DNA of 64,000 nucleotides from Hevea brasiliensis. Taxonomy: Eukaryota > Streptophyta > Magnoliopsida > Malpighiales > Euphorbiaceae. This document shows positions 33,067-46,165 of the stretch, in pieces (the stretch's first letter is position 1; every line of letters starts with the position of its first letter). The notes under the pieces are model-generated. The model ran no database searches and was not told where the DNA came from. It saw only the letters and a list, made by a program, of their open reading frames with translations. The stretch lies in contig NC_079496.1 of NCBI RefSeq assembly GCF_030052815.1, positions 82,201,652 through 82,265,651 of the forward strand. The letters are read 5' to 3'. Both the position numbers and the translations under genes were made by a program.

Positions 33067-36000
33067 TGTCATACCTTACCCCTCCGTAAGGCATAACATG
33101 ATCCCGTAGTATACCTAATGAATTACCAAACTTCGTCTACTGATAACCCATTAAATACACTACAAGGGATTTTAAACATTTTCTTATTTCTTTTTACAGT
33201 GGTGAGCACTTTTGACAGGTGTTAATTTTTTTTTTTTAACTGAAGTGAAACCAAATAACAAATCTGAAGTATCAATAATTTCTGTAAAAATTTTGGCAGA
33301 ATGCTGTCTGTATTAGGAATAAAATAGTTCTTCAAAAAGCTGTGAAAAGCACTTCCAATATATTTGTTCAATCCCAAACTCCAATATGGCTCAATTCAAA
33401 TCAGTGTCCTCAACACAGTTCAAACTCAATTCAATATCATTTTCAGCAATTCCAAAGATAAAGTGCAAATAAATGAGTATTTCAAAAGCTGAAATAAGAG
33501 AATTGTAATACAATATTTTGACAGGCCAAAATAATTTACAGCTTTATTTTACAACTGCTCAAGGCCAAGTATAATATATACATACAGTTCACATACATTA
33601 CAATAATATTTACTAGGAAGTGGTATACTCAATGTAACTGTCAAAATCCCAATGTGAAGTCACAGGCAGCCTACTCTGCTACTTTATCTGTCTGTCTACC
33701 TGCGATAGTAATGAAAAAGCTATCGCTGAGTAAGATTTACTCAGTGGTACACAACAACAATTTAAAATGCGGTAGATAAAACTTTTATTGACAATTTACA
33801 ATTCAAATAATTCACAATTTCATGTCACAATTTTCAAAGATCATATAACACAAATTTGATCAAATAATTGAATAACACAGTGTTGCCAATCAATAATACA
33901 ACTTAGGTCATGACATAATTTTTTCCGAACATGCCGTGTTGTACACCACGACAAGACATACTCACCCCACTGATCGAAATCAATGAGGGAGGTGGCTAGC
34001 TAGATAATGAACATCCATACTCACCTCAGACTAACAAGTCAAAGAGGGAGGAATATAGTCATGCTCACCCCATAAATGGAGGAGGAACATAGTGATATTG
34101 CCATGCCAAGTGTGAATAAAAAACAATTTCAAATCACAATATTTAAATATTTCATACAAACCATAAATCACATTTTATCTCAAATTTTCCATTTACAAAG
34201 TAGGCAACACATAAATTTTCAAAAAAAATTCTCAAGGCCAAAATAATAAAAAATTATTCATAAATCATTTCTCCAAATAAATTTTCTAGTAAAAGAAGTG
34301 AATATAAAAAGTATTGTGCACAAACCTGATTTGAGTCACCTCTAGGACTTAACTCAATGTTCCTTATGCTTTTCAATATTCTTTCCAACTGAAACACACA
34401 ATTTAAAGTGCTTCAGTACTCAGTTAAATTGTTTCTAACAATAAAATCCAATATCTAAATTTTTTTAGCACTATTCCCTTCAATTTATTTCATTAGTCAA
34501 CTTATAATGTTGAACATTAATAGGCACTAGGTGAATTAATTTTAATTTTCCCAATTTGTCACATTTTATAGTCTCTAAGTGTTGGTATATGTTACAAATT
34601 TCATTTTAAAGCTTATTACATTTTATTGCCATTTTCCAAATTTCATGGCCAATGTTTACTATCTATTGGATCAAGCTATAGTGTAAATTTAATAGATTTC
34701 TCTTCATTAAATTGTTTTTCATTGTGTCTTCTTTAATTTTCTTTTTGAATCACTCCATTTGGAGTTGTATAGCTCAAGTTATGGTCAATTAACCATAACT
34801 AGGTCAAATCTAAATTTTAGTTTCCTTTTTAGGCATTTTCGATTCTAACTTTACTAATTTATTTGGACTGTTTATAATCACATTGAGGTCTAGTATTCTT
34901 TATAAGTATTGTTTCCCTATGTCTTAGGGAGAACTAGAAATTTTGCTTACCATTTTTCAAGTCTTATAAAATTCTTTATAGATAAATTGTTAACTTGGAC
35001 TCAAAGGTCCTATATTGGCATGGTCCTCAATTAGGTCAATGGCTTTGACCTTAAATTCTAACATTATACATTTATAATTTGAGGAAGTTGTCTCAAACAA
35101 TGTTTTAGGTCTCTTTCTTAGCTTTCCAAATTGGTATGGCTCATTTAAATTGGACACTTCTGGTGGGAGCTATGCTTATTTGAATTTTTTGGATTTTATG
35201 GTCAAATGTGCTAATTCCAGATTTAGTGTGCCAACTTAATCAAGTTAATTGACCTAGTTTCCTTGATTTTTGGGTTTTGGTCAAATTACCAACATTGTAG
35301 ATCTGTGTCTTATTGAAATTTTGGGACTGATTTCATGTCATTTGGAGTTTTCTAGACCACGTTTTGGTCATTTTACTATTGCTAGTCATGTTGCACTTAT
35401 ATTGCAAAGTTTAGGTCATTTTTAGATCAAAGTCAATTCAGCCAATTTTTGTAACCCAACTTTGGCGATCATTTTGACTTGGTAATTGGCATTTCTGGGC
35501 TTGGTGGTCTTCACCAAAGTTATAGCTCTATGTCTAAGCTTTCCAACCATATAAATTTCAGGTCATTTGAACTTGTTTTGAGTGAGTTATGGCCAAAAGA
35601 CTGATTACTGTTCATATGGTCAAATTTTGGGTTCACATTTTAGGCAATCCAGATTCGGTCACTTTTTAGGTCATTTTCTAGGCAAAATTTGGGCAACACT
35701 TGTTCATGAAACTTGGCCTATTTTATGTCTAATTTTACCTCCAATTGGCCTCATACCAATTGGAGTCATACAAATCAGATTATAAGCTCAATTATATACT
35801 GCCCTTATACACTTCATCAAATACACAACCATTACACATCCTACTTGCTTCACCTTAACTTTCCTTACCAAATTTGTGGATTTATAAGACACTAACATCA
35901 TTCATCACATCTCAACATGGTCATTTTGGATAGAATACACAAGTGCTCAATGCACACATTACACCCTTAATTCTCAAAGTTTAATTCAATACAATATCAA

Positions 36001-37290
36001 TGCACATAATCACTTGATTTATACATACATTTCCACTATCATTCATACACACTGCCCTCAAACCATCTTCACCATAATTCATTAATGAAATTCATGAATT
36101 TAAACATTAATTCATGAATTTAAAGGCGGTGCCAAAAGTAGCAGTTTGCTAAGGTATCAAATTTTCCTTACAAACCCCTAAATTCAAGTGCTCAATATAC
36201 ATACATGGAAAGTAAGTTGCTAATACATCAATTTAACCAAATCAATCCTAATTCCCATCAATTAAATGTAGGAAAAACTCAAGAAAACTCACCTCCCATG
36301 GCTACCAAAAATGGACAGTCCCATAACTCAACAATTTCTTCAAATTTCTTCACCATTCAACTCATCTCAACCTTAAAATATAGTCTAATGAAGCAAAGAA
36401 TAAAAAACTAGCTCTAACCTCAACTTTGGATTGATCAAACTTCACTAAAGTTCCTTCTTTTTGCTCCCAACATGCTGCCCAAGGTGTGTGTGCAAGCTTT
36501 AATGAAGAAAGTATGGGGAAATGAGGCTTAAATCATGGGTGCATGGTGGTGTTTCCAAGCTTGGCCATGGAGTTTCCATGGAGATTCTCTCGACTGGTTT
36601 TGTTTTGAGGTTGAAGAGGAACATTTTTTGTCCCAAAATGTTGTATTTATATGTCCCCTAACCTCACTTAGTGGAACACTAACTTTGGCTTATTTTTAAT
36701 TAATTTCCAAATTCCATAATTTGCAAATTTGCCACCAAACTTTCACTATTTATATTTCATTTCTAATTTTCATTTTTTATGGGGTTTTCAAACTTTAATT
36801 TCATTTAATTTTCATGGACATTTAGGTCAAAAGCCAACTCGGGGTGTCAATTGACCAAAATGCCCCTATTCGGTTTGTATTCTCGATTTTTCGGTAACAT
36901 CAATTTTTGTCGGTTTCTCGATTTTTTGTTTTTCTTTGTACTAATTAATTAAATTTTCTTCAACATTTTCTAAGTCAATTATACCACAATAGATGTTTAT
37001 TTAAGTCTCAAAAATATTTCCCAGGGTTTCCCATGGTCCAAGGCTAGTCAACGGTCCTCGCCGCAACTTCCCGGTGCGGTCACCCATCGCTACGGTTTTT
37101 GGCTCTTTTAACTTGATCACATTTTATTGCTCTTATTTTTTCTTTGTTTTTCTTGTATTTTCCTCTACTATATTTCATTATTTTATGTCTCCTCAGTAAC
37201 ATTTAAGTATAATTCCAAGCATCCTAGCTATTCGGACAGACACCGGTCGTCGAAATAGTAGAACGCACTACCCAATATAGTGGTGTTACA
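33067..37290 (-). repeat. Family 3 5' LTR (right), intact 4224 bp
   Basis: In plus-strand reading it starts TGTCATACC and ends GGTGTTACA. It is the only uninterrupted Family 3 LTR in the window and the reference for the other copies. The primer site at its left and the AAAAT duplication at its right confirm both ends. Confidence 0.92.
33726..33744 (-). promoter_or_regulatory. Conserved LTR stem-loop, Family 3 right LTR
   Basis: CTGAGTAA and TTACTCAG pair perfectly (8 bp) around GAT. Confidence 0.55.
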
Positions 37291-37295
37291 AAAAT
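37291..37295. repeat. Target site duplication AAAAT, right copy of Family 3 host
   Basis: AAAAT follows the LTR end TGTTACA, and the Family 4 integrase continues with ATG GCT CCA. Confidence 0.9.
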
Positions 37296-37932
37296 GGCTC
37301 CATATGAAGCATTGTATGGGAGGCGATGCAGGACTCCCTTGTGCTAGATAGCAATGGGTGAGGAGAAAGTAGTGGGCCCAGACCTGATAAGACAGACAGA
37401 AGAGAAAGTGAAGCTAATTAGAGATAACCTGAAAGCCACCTTAGACAGACAGAAGTCATATGTTGTCCTGAGGAGAAAGGATATAGAGTATGAGGTTGGT
37501 GATAAGGCGTTTCTCAAGGTATCACCTTATAGCAAAGTGCTAAAATTTGGTAAGAAGAGTAAGTTAAGCCCTAGGTTTATTGGTCCATATGATGTCATTG
37601 AACGTGTGGGTCCGGTGGCCTATAGGCTAGCTTTACCACCTGAGCTGGACAAGATTCACAATGTATTCCATGTGTCGATGCTCAGGAGATACATATCAGA
37701 ACCTTCACATTGTCATTTCAGCAGAAGAGATAATTCTGCACCCTGACTTGACATATGAAGAAGAGCCAATCAGAATCTTGGCATGAGAGGTAAAAGAGCT
37801 CAGAAACAAGAGAATTCCATTGGTGAAAGTTTTGTGGAGACACACAACACAGAAGAGGCAACTTGGGAGAGCGAGGAGACAATGAGGCAGCAGCTCCTGC
37901 AACTCTTCATATCAGATAAATTTCGAGGATGA
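37291..37932 (+). pseudogene. Family 4 integrase C-terminal domain and chromodomain
   Basis: The frame resumes at MAPYEALYGRRCRTPLC, meets TAG 37345-37347 (a Trp codon in relatives), then stays open over 37354-37746 with VGPDLIRQTEEKVKLI, GPYDVIERVGPVAYRLALP and NVFHVSMLRRY. A frameshift near 37710 moves the rest (YEEEPIRILA, LRNKRIPLVKVLW) into another frame, and a second shift near 37845 precedes the chromodomain end. It is followed by a polypurine tract (37943-37955) and the LTR. Confidence 0.9.
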
Positions 37933-37955
37933 AATTTTATTTAGAGTGGAAGAAT

Positions 37956-40900
37956 TGTAATGCCCTCACCGTAGGTAGTCCATACATTCTACTGCTCTGG
38001 CGACTAACGTCTGCCCGGACAGTCAGAATGTTGGAAACTACATTTAAATGATAGTGAGGACACATAAAATGACATAACACATGATAAGAAAATGTAAGAA
38101 AAAAAATAAAAGATGCAAAACGAAATTAGGTTAATAGAGACGTGTCCCGGACCCGCAAGGAACCCTAGGAACTAATTTTTGAGGTTTAATTAAAAATTGA
38201 CTGATGTGTAAATGACATTAAAAATGTCAAGAAAAAATTTAATTAATTGATAAAAGTAAAAATAAAAATTTAAAAATAGATAGTGTGAAATTTTAAGGAA
38301 TCATCCGATCGGTTTTTCTGAAAAATAGGGACTTTAACCCGAAGAGGGGCATTTTGGTCATTTGACACTTAAAGTTGACTTTTGACCAAAAAGTCCACAA
38401 AAAATTGAGTGATATTAAAATTTAAAAAACCCCATAAAAATCCCATGAAAATATGCAAATTTAAGTAGTGCAAGTAAGGGAAGTTAAGTGGGGTAAAATT
38501 AGAAATTATGAAACTTGATTATTTAAATAATAATTAAATAAGTTAGTGGAGGTATAAAAGCATGTGAGGATAGAAAATCCAGCCTACTAACTCACCTTCT
38601 TCCTCCCTTTTTTCTCTCAAGTAGCCGATCCTCCCAAATCCTCCATGAATGATCACATGCAAGCTCCTTAAACCTTCATTTTTCTCCATGAAATCACAAA
38701 CCCACTTCACAAAAGTTGGTCCTCACACCTTGGGTAGAGTATTGGCAGCAAGAAAAACAAAGTTTGGTGAAGTTTACAAGGTTAAAAATTATGGATATAA
38801 AGGTATGTGCATAATTTCAATTCTTTCTTCCTAAATTCTTAATTTGGGGTTGTTTTAAGTTAGTGTGATGATGAAATTGATGGAAATGATGAGGGATTGT
38901 TGGAGCCCTAAATTCGGCAGCCTTGTTAGGTGAGGGGGTTTGTCAAATTCTTATATGTTATTACTAATTTGTGATGTTGATTAATATAATTTCATATATT
39001 GGGGTTAAATTGTGTGAGTGTTTTTGAGGTTGGTGATTTCAGTTAGGGTTTTGAAATAATTATTGGGGATTTGAGTAAATGTTCATTTTAGCAGCCTTGA
39101 AAGCATGAGAAATTGATAAATTACAAGTATAAATAACGTGAATTTTGATGTTGATGAATGACTTATAGGTTAAGGGATGAAATTAATTGTGATAGAAATT
39201 GATTTCATGTATGTATTGTGATTGACCTTGAAAATTGAATATAGGATTTTGAATTGATTATTATAGGCTTGTGTATACTGCTAGAATTCATTGAATTGAG
39301 ATGAATAGGTGATATTAGAAGTGCCATGAATGCATATTTGAAGTTTGGGAGATGTAGAAATGAATATTGGGAGTGTTCTTTTGTGCAGGTTGTGGAATTG
39401 TTGAAAATAGTGTGTAAATTGAGTTATAAATGACCTTGTGTGACTCCAATTGGTATGAGGCCTATTGGAGGTGAAAAATGACTTAAAACACTCCAATTTT
39501 CATGCAGAAATCATGTCCCAATTCTGCCTAAAAAGTGACCTAAAACCTGACCAAATCCTGATTGCCTTTTTAGTGAACCCAGAAATGACCAAATGAACAG
39601 TGTTCACTCTTTTGGTCATATCTCACTGTAAATAGGTCCAAATGACCTGAAATTTATACCATTAGAAAGCTTAGACATAGGGCTATAACTCTTGTGAAGA
39701 CACTAAAGCCCATAAATACCCTTAACCAAGTCAATTTGCTTGCCTAAGTAGGGACACCAAGTCTGTCCAGAATAGAAACTGCCCAGAATTGCTAAATAAA
39801 GACCACTTGACCAGTTTTGGCAAAGAAGCCATAACTTGGTCCATAGAACTCCAAATGGCCTGAAACCAGTGCCAAATTCTCAACAAGTCATAGGCCTACA
39901 ATAATGGTGTTTTGACCTAAACCCATAAATTAAGAGAACTAGGTCAATTAACTTGATTAATTTGGCATACCAAATCTAGAAATGGTATAAATGGCCATTA
40001 ACTCTAGAATAGTGTGTTTAGCATATCTCCCACTAAGTCTTCAATTAAAATGAGCCATACCATTCTGAAAAGCTAAGAAATAGACCTTCAATTTTGTTTT
40101 AGACATCTTCCTCACCTTATGAATGTAAAAATCTCAAATATTGGGTCAAAGCTACTGACCTAATTGAAATCCTGTTACTACAAGATATTTGAGTCCAGTC
40201 CAATCTCTACAAGACTCAAAAAAATTATACCCAAATATTTTGAGTGACCATAATACATAGGACAACATATCCTATGAAGAATAGTATACCTAAATATGGC
40301 ATAAACCTACTCAAATAAAATTGACAAAGTATAATATCAAAACAGCCTAGTAAGGGCACCAAAATTTAAAATTGACCTAGTCATGGTTATTTAGCCATAA
40401 CTTGAATTATACAAATCCAAATGATATTATTGAAAAAGGAAAATAAAGATAGGACATAGAGGAACAACTTCCATCAAGGAAGTGCGTCCAAACAGTAGCC
40501 ATAAGTCACTCAAATTGATATGCAAAATTAAGATATTGAAATTGAACCTAAAGAAAGTTTCTAGAAATAAATTATTGACTTATTCCTAATAAGTCACTAC
40601 TTGCTAAATGGCATGAAATGGATATGTGGGACACACTTTCCCACTACAATATGACATGAAAAGTCTAATAAAATGTTAATAATGCTTAATTGCCCAAAGT
40701 AAACCTAAGCTTATGTATAATGTATGGATCGATTGGTATACCAGTTAGGAACTATAGATAGCAGTACTGCCTACATGGATAATCATTGACTGACAACATA
40801 TGTCTGATATGATTGATCTACAGGCTCTATGCCTGCCCGTTGACCATTATGCTTAATTTTATATCAGGCTTAAAAAGCCTGCCCGCTGGCCTTGTGTCTG

Positions 40901-41254
40901 GCATGACAGTTGTATACATGGTAAACATATAGCTGTCTAACCCGTATACTCCCATGCATCCAGCACTTATAGTCTATTATAGTTTACTTGGGCACTGTTA
41001 TAATTTAATTGAGACTAAAAATGTAAGAAATAACTAAAAAAGATATTGTTAAATTAAATTGTTTCCAAAGTGCAGAAAATTCGTAGATAACTTAGAATTT
41101 GTGGAACTTCGCATAGAATAATTATTTTAATTATTTAAATTGCATTTCTTTTAAATTATGCACCACTAAGCAATTTGCTTAGCACGTTGGTTTTTCCATC
41201 GCATAGGTACTGGAGATCAACAGTCGCCACAGCAGCAGCTGCCATAGTAGTGTT
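37956..41254 (+). repeat. Family 4 3' LTR, truncated by a Family 5 insertion
   Basis: It starts TGTAATGCCCTCACC after AGAGTGGAAGAAT and runs 3299 bp to just past its stem-loop, where a reversed LTR begins. It shares module words with Families 1-3 but is otherwise distinct. The inverted repeat at 39589-39615 is degenerate (CCAAATGAAC against a broken second arm). No gene lies in it. Confidence 0.85.
41166..41182 (+). promoter_or_regulatory. Conserved LTR stem-loop, Family 4
   Basis: CTAAGCA pairs with TGCTTAG around ATT, flanked by GCACCA and CACG. Confidence 0.55.
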
Positions 41255-42251
41255 TGTAACACCCCTCACCCATCTATAGTATAGCCGAGCAAGGTGTGCT
41301 ACATTCGGTGATGAAGCACCCTATTTTATCTTACTTTATTCCTTTAAAAAAATTTTTCTCCTTATATTTTAATATCAATTATTTTTCTATGAAGAAACCA
41401 ACGGAGTTTCCCCTGTGTCTATTACCATTTGGCATATTTCACTATTCTCCTGCTTGAAATTTCAACAATATTTTCATAATAAAATCTCATCAGTTATTTT
41501 CATAATCATCTCATATTTCAATATCATCCATGTATTTCAATTCTCATATTCATTTCCATCCACTTTCCTTCATACTCTATTCACATATCAAAATTCTTAT
41601 ATTTCCATTAATTTACATAATTTGCAAACTAATTAAATAAATTTACAATTTACATGATATACAAATTAATTACATATGAACTAATCAATTTATCAATTTA
41701 CATCACATAAATATTACTTACAAATTCTTAGTTTGCATTTCTTAGTTTACAGTATAACATATAAAATATTTATAATATACAAAATACATAAAATGACTTA
41801 TATGGGCCCTATCTACATGCATTGCTAAGAAGGTGATAACCTTGAACCCTTCTAACACTTCTGCAGATCTAGACTTCAAAATCCTAGTCTAATATCCACT
41901 GGGTTTTGCCTTCAGTACCTGCGTGAAGGAAACAAATCCATCGCGCTAAGCATTTCTGCTTAGTGGTGAAATAATAAAACAAGAAATAATGTAGACAAAT
42001 AAAGAAAGAATCAAGCATTCTAAATATTCAAGTATCAATTTGATTTAAAATGACATTTCTAGTATTAACTATCTTATATGCTAATTCGTTCCTCTTTGGA
42101 AGTACTGAGTTTATAGCCTTACAGTAATAATATTCAATATACATTTTATTCTAGGAGCATTGTATTTGAGGTCTCTCTACAATTCTGCAAATTGTATTTT
42201 TGTTATGTTTCTATTGCTAATCTCTTTTTCACATTTTATTTAATACTTTCT
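41255..42251 (-). repeat. Family 5 LTR end, reversed and cut off
   Basis: On the plus strand it starts TGTAACACCCCTCACCCATC, the mirror of the Family 2 LTR end, and runs 997 bp before the Family 1 element. Orientation follows from the stem-loop at 41946-41963 (CTAAGCA..TGCTTAG with TGGTG on its right). No coding sequence is seen; the 73-codon plus ORF at 41415 looks accidental. The rest of this LTR should lie beyond the window. Confidence 0.75.
41946..41963 (-). promoter_or_regulatory. Conserved LTR stem-loop, Family 5
   Basis: CTAAGCA and TGCTTAG surround TTTC. The flanks TCGCG and TGGTG are the reverse complement of CACCA..CGCG. Confidence 0.5.
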
Positions 42252-43870
42252 TGTAACACCCTTATTTGCATAGCCTGGTATATTTCACTCTTTCGGTGAT
42301 CGGAGTTGGTCCGGACAATTAAGGGGATTAGAATCACACTTAAGACAACTAGATAAGCCATAAACACAAATAATTAGTAATTGTCAATTAGTTAAGTATA
42401 AATAAGAAAAACAAAACATAAAAAGTTAAATGAGCCGAGAGTCACAGCGATGGGTGATCTTCTCGGGAACGACTGCGAAGTTGATTTAAACTCAAATTTC
42501 GAACTGTAAAATATGACGTCGTGGTCCTTAGGACCATTACAAACATAGTGGAAAAGAGAAAATCACGAAAGATAATTGTTAAGCCAGTCAAATAATTAGG
42601 TCAGAAAGCCGGAAGAAATATTGAATTATTTGCAAACCGGGTTGAACCGGCGAGGGGCAATTTGGTCAATTGACCCCGAGAGCTGACTCCTGACCTAACT
42701 GTCAAATAAAATCAGAGAAAATAAAATTTTGGAGTCGGTAATTAAATTAAAGAACAAATAGAAAAATAAATGAAAAAAAAAAAGAAAAAGAAAACTTGGA
42801 AAAGTAATGACATCATGTGGTGACATAAGCATCATGCAATAAATATTTATAATTAAAAAGTGAAATTTTAGGATAATTGTGTATTAATAAAGATTTAAAA
42901 ATACATAAAAGAAAAGAAAAGAAAAGAAAAAATATATATATATATATAGGAATTATGATGTCATAGATGATGCAATAAAGTCAAATTATTAAAATTAGAA
43001 AAAAAAGAGATAATTATTAAAAAAAAAAGAAAATTTAAAAAGTGGTCTTCTTTCTTGCTGTCCTACACACACTTCTCTTATCTCTTTCATCTCTTTCCTC
43101 TTTCCCTCTCATACTCCATTAAAGCTCAATCTTGAGCTTGAGCAACCCCCCTAAACTAGCCCTAAAACCCTTAGTTCTCCTAATTAAAACTTGAAATTTG
43201 ACCTTGGTAAGAAGAGTGGTGAAGGAAGAAATTAAAAAAGGAAGTAGGAAAGTGAAGATTTGAAAAGCTATAAGAGGTTAGTGACAAATTCTTCAAATTA
43301 TCTATTGAATTCTTGTTTAAGTAATTGATGTAAGTTAGAAATTAACTTTAAATGAAAAGAAAACAATTATTGAGGGAATATATATGAATTCAACCAGCTA
43401 GGGTTTATGTTTGAAATGGGTGATTTAATGCAAATTAGAAAATAGTTAAGTGAGAATAAGTGAATGAGAACTAAATATACATTTATAATTCAACAAATGA
43501 ACTAAACATAGAAGTTAGGGTTTTGCACTTAGGGTTTAAAGGAAAAAATGTTAAAAATTGGTAAATGATATGTTTGACCTAGTTTGAAGTAAGAAATGGT
43601 CATTTGTGACCAAATGAAGTGTGTTGGAAGTGTTGGAGTTGAGATTAAATTGGGATTCAATGTGGTCATGCTGATGGCAGCAGGTCCAAAGTCCCTTTGA
43701 GGGATCAAAAGTGAAAATTTACAAGTCCAATTGGTATGAGACTAATTGGGAATGAAAATAGACACAAAATGACACAATTTTCGTTTAGGAATCATGCCCA
43801 AAAAGTGACCAAAATCTAGTGAACAAATTGATCAAATCTAGAAATTCTCAGTCTGACCTGTACAAACTGA

Positions 43871-43897
43871 CCAAATGAACAGTGTTTGTTCATTTGG
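43871..43897. repeat. Perfect 10-bp inverted repeat, Family 1 5' LTR
   Basis: It is identical to 2568-2594, spacer included (AGTGTTT). Confidence 0.75.
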
Positions 43898-44514
43898 CCA
43901 TAACTTGAGCTAGGCAGGTCTAAATGACCTGAAATTTTACCAGTGGAGAGGTGAGATATAGACCTAAAACTTCCATGAAGAACACAAACCCAAATTATGC
44001 CATTAACCAAGTCATTGGGCCACCCAAAGTTTGTAACTTAAAACTGCCAGAACTAGAATTTGCCCAGAAATCTGGGTTAAGTCTAATCCGGTAGCCATGG
44101 TTCAAATGGCTATAACTTGAGCTTAAAAACTCCAATTGGAGTAATTCAAAAAGGAGAATAAAGTTAAGACAATAGGGAATATTTTCTATGAAGAAAGTTT
44201 TGCCAAATTATAACAGTAAAATGACCAATGGAACAGTGCAACTTAAGACACGAAAACTGAAAATTTGCAAATTTGCCTAAAAGACTTAGAATTTGAGTAA
44301 ACAACCATAACCAATAAATTTAGTGACCAAAATGTGGCATGTGGGTGAAGTTGGAATTCCCATACCTATTAAGCCTTAGAAAGTCAACAAATTGACTTGA
44401 ATAGTGTAGTGAATAGTAGCCTCGAAACACAAAATTTAAAGAACGTCGAGTTTAGCACATTAGAGCTAGGTAAAAGTGAATTTAAATTTATTTTTGGATT
44501 TATGCTAAGTTATG

Positions 44515-44605
44515 GTACTGAAACACTGTGAAACTGTGTTTTAGTGGAATGAAACTGTGTGTTTCAGTGGAATGAAACTGTGTTTCAGTGGAAAGAAACA
44601 CCGGG
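44515..44605 (+). repeat. Short tandem repeat of GAAACTGTG(T)TTCAGTGG type
   Basis: Three to four units of about 27-30 bp, each with GAAACTGTGT and AGTGGAA. The left Family 1 LTR (near 3220-3255) has one unit. Confidence 0.7.
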
Positions 44606-45204
44606 AAAGAACCCAAGGAATCGAGTCAAGGCCAAGAGGCGACTCCCTTAAGGTTTGTGCACAACGTATAATTTTTGTAAATTATCTTCTACATATTATT
44701 TTGAAGAATTTGAAATATTGAATTGTGACATTATTATGATGCTTTTTATTTAAATTGTTGAAATTTATTTGTGTATATTTGAAATGGCAATGTTAGTAAA
44801 TTGTTAAGATAAGTTTTGAAATCACAGTATCATGACCATATATTTGAACACCTCACTAGCATGACTAGTGGGGGTAATCAGTTTTGAATTTTGATTCCTT
44901 CTCTGGCTGAAGTGTTGAGGTGTGTCCCAGTTGAAGAAGAAATTGAATGGATATCCATATATTTGAGCTAGCTAGCCTTGTGATGTGACTTCTCCTTAGC
45001 CTTTGGCTATTGAGATTATATTTGTTTCCAATGGCATGATATTACTGTGGGTTTTATGAAATGTGTTTTGATACTTCGAAATGAAATTGTTTGGATTAAA
45101 ATCTCATAATTCGTGTTTTGTATTTAATTTTCATGTTCAGTTCAATTTTTGAATAAATATGATTTAAATTCTGCATAAATATTATTTTAGTATGTTGTGA
45201 ACCA

Positions 45205-45222
45205 CTGAGTCCTAGTACTCAG
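45205..45222 (+). promoter_or_regulatory. Conserved LTR stem-loop, Family 1 5' LTR
   Basis: CTGAGT and ACTCAG around CCTAGT, preceded by AACCA. Confidence 0.5.
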
Positions 45223-45976
45223 CTATAGCTATTATTGCTGTTGTAGATTTAGAGACTAGAGGAGTAGCAAAGTGAACTACTGAGGACAGAGAAACTACCT
45301 GCTTTGAAGTTATCGGGTATAATTTATACCCTGGCTGTAAATATTTATTTTGATGTATGTTATGCATGTAAATGTATGGACATGTAAATTGGCCTTGAGC
45401 AGCTTGTACAAAGCTTGTACAAAGTTTGTTTAAAGTTTGTAATAAATTTTAGTTTGAATTTCTCTTAATGTAAATTTTTGCAATGATGTATATAAATTAT
45501 TTTGTCATTAATGAAATATGAATGGTAGTATTTTATTTTAAATTGAATGAAATTCATTAATGGTATTTTGATGATTGTTGGATATTGGAAAGGGTGGATT
45601 TGAATTTTGGAAGTTGATAAATGTGTTGAAATTGATTGAGATGGTTGTGAATTTGAAGAAGTTGTTGAGAAAAATTATTGGAAGTGTTTTTTTTTAGGTA
45701 TTTGAAGAACTGTTTTCTCAAAATACAAACGGAACTCTGCCGAAATTTTTATAAAATTTACGAAAAAATAAAATGGGCAAAAAATTTTAACTAGCTTTCA
45801 ACTTTAATTAAATGTTTTGATACCAACTAGAAAATGCTCACCACTTAACAAAAGTAAGAAAATTGTTTTAAAATCCCTTGTAGGGTACTTAATGAGTTAT
45901 CAGTAGGTGAAGTTCGGTAGTTCATTAGGTATTCTACGGGATCATGTTATGCCTTACAGAGAGATAAGGTGTGACA

Positions 45977-46165
45977 TGTTTTAGTGGTATCAAAGTAAAA
46001 TTTTTGAAGTATGTTTTAACTTGAGAATTTGTGCCTTTCCTTGTTAAGTACAACTGCTCAATGTCCATATTTGTTACATACAGTGTATTTCATTATAAAT
46101 ATGAACTAACGGAGAGAAATCTCCAAGTGTTACTTGTTCAGGAGATACCCTAACTTCAGACTGAA
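45977..46165 (+). other. Family 1 leader: primer binding site and hairpin
   Basis: TGGTATCAAAGT at 45985-45996 is a two-change version of the initiator-methionine tRNA site. GGAGA-GAAA-TCTCC at 46111-46124 is a 5-bp stem with a GNRA-type loop, 41 nt before the gag ATG. ACAACTGCTCAATGTC and CATACAGT in the leader also recur in the Family 3 leader. Confidence 0.75.

Larger units (their letters stand above)
5410..37290 (-). mobile_element. Family 3 chromovirus on minus strand, interrupted by later insertions
   Basis: Two matching LTRs (5410-13929 once the nested LTR is removed, and 33067-37290), a primer binding site at 33048-33059, a polypurine tract at 13930-13952, gag, protease and integrase remnants all read on the minus strand. 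The AAAAT duplication flanks the whole unit. After removing nested elements the LTRs are about 4.22 kb each, but only about 2.2 kb of internal sequence remains against about 4.9 kb in the neighbouring elements, so most of pol has been lost. Nested inside: a solo LTR at 7230, a solo LTR at 14683-31609 and a foreign LTR fragment near 31800-32625. Confidence 0.9.
42252..45976 (+). repeat. Family 1 5' LTR
   Basis: It starts TGTAACACCCTTATTT and ends AAGGTGTGACA, directly before the leader. It differs from the left copy (1091-4625) by simple-repeat expansions, including AAAAG and AT runs at 42906-42948 and a short tandem repeat near 44525. AATAAA at 45441-45446 is a candidate polyadenylation signal. 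No gene lies in it. Confidence 0.93.
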
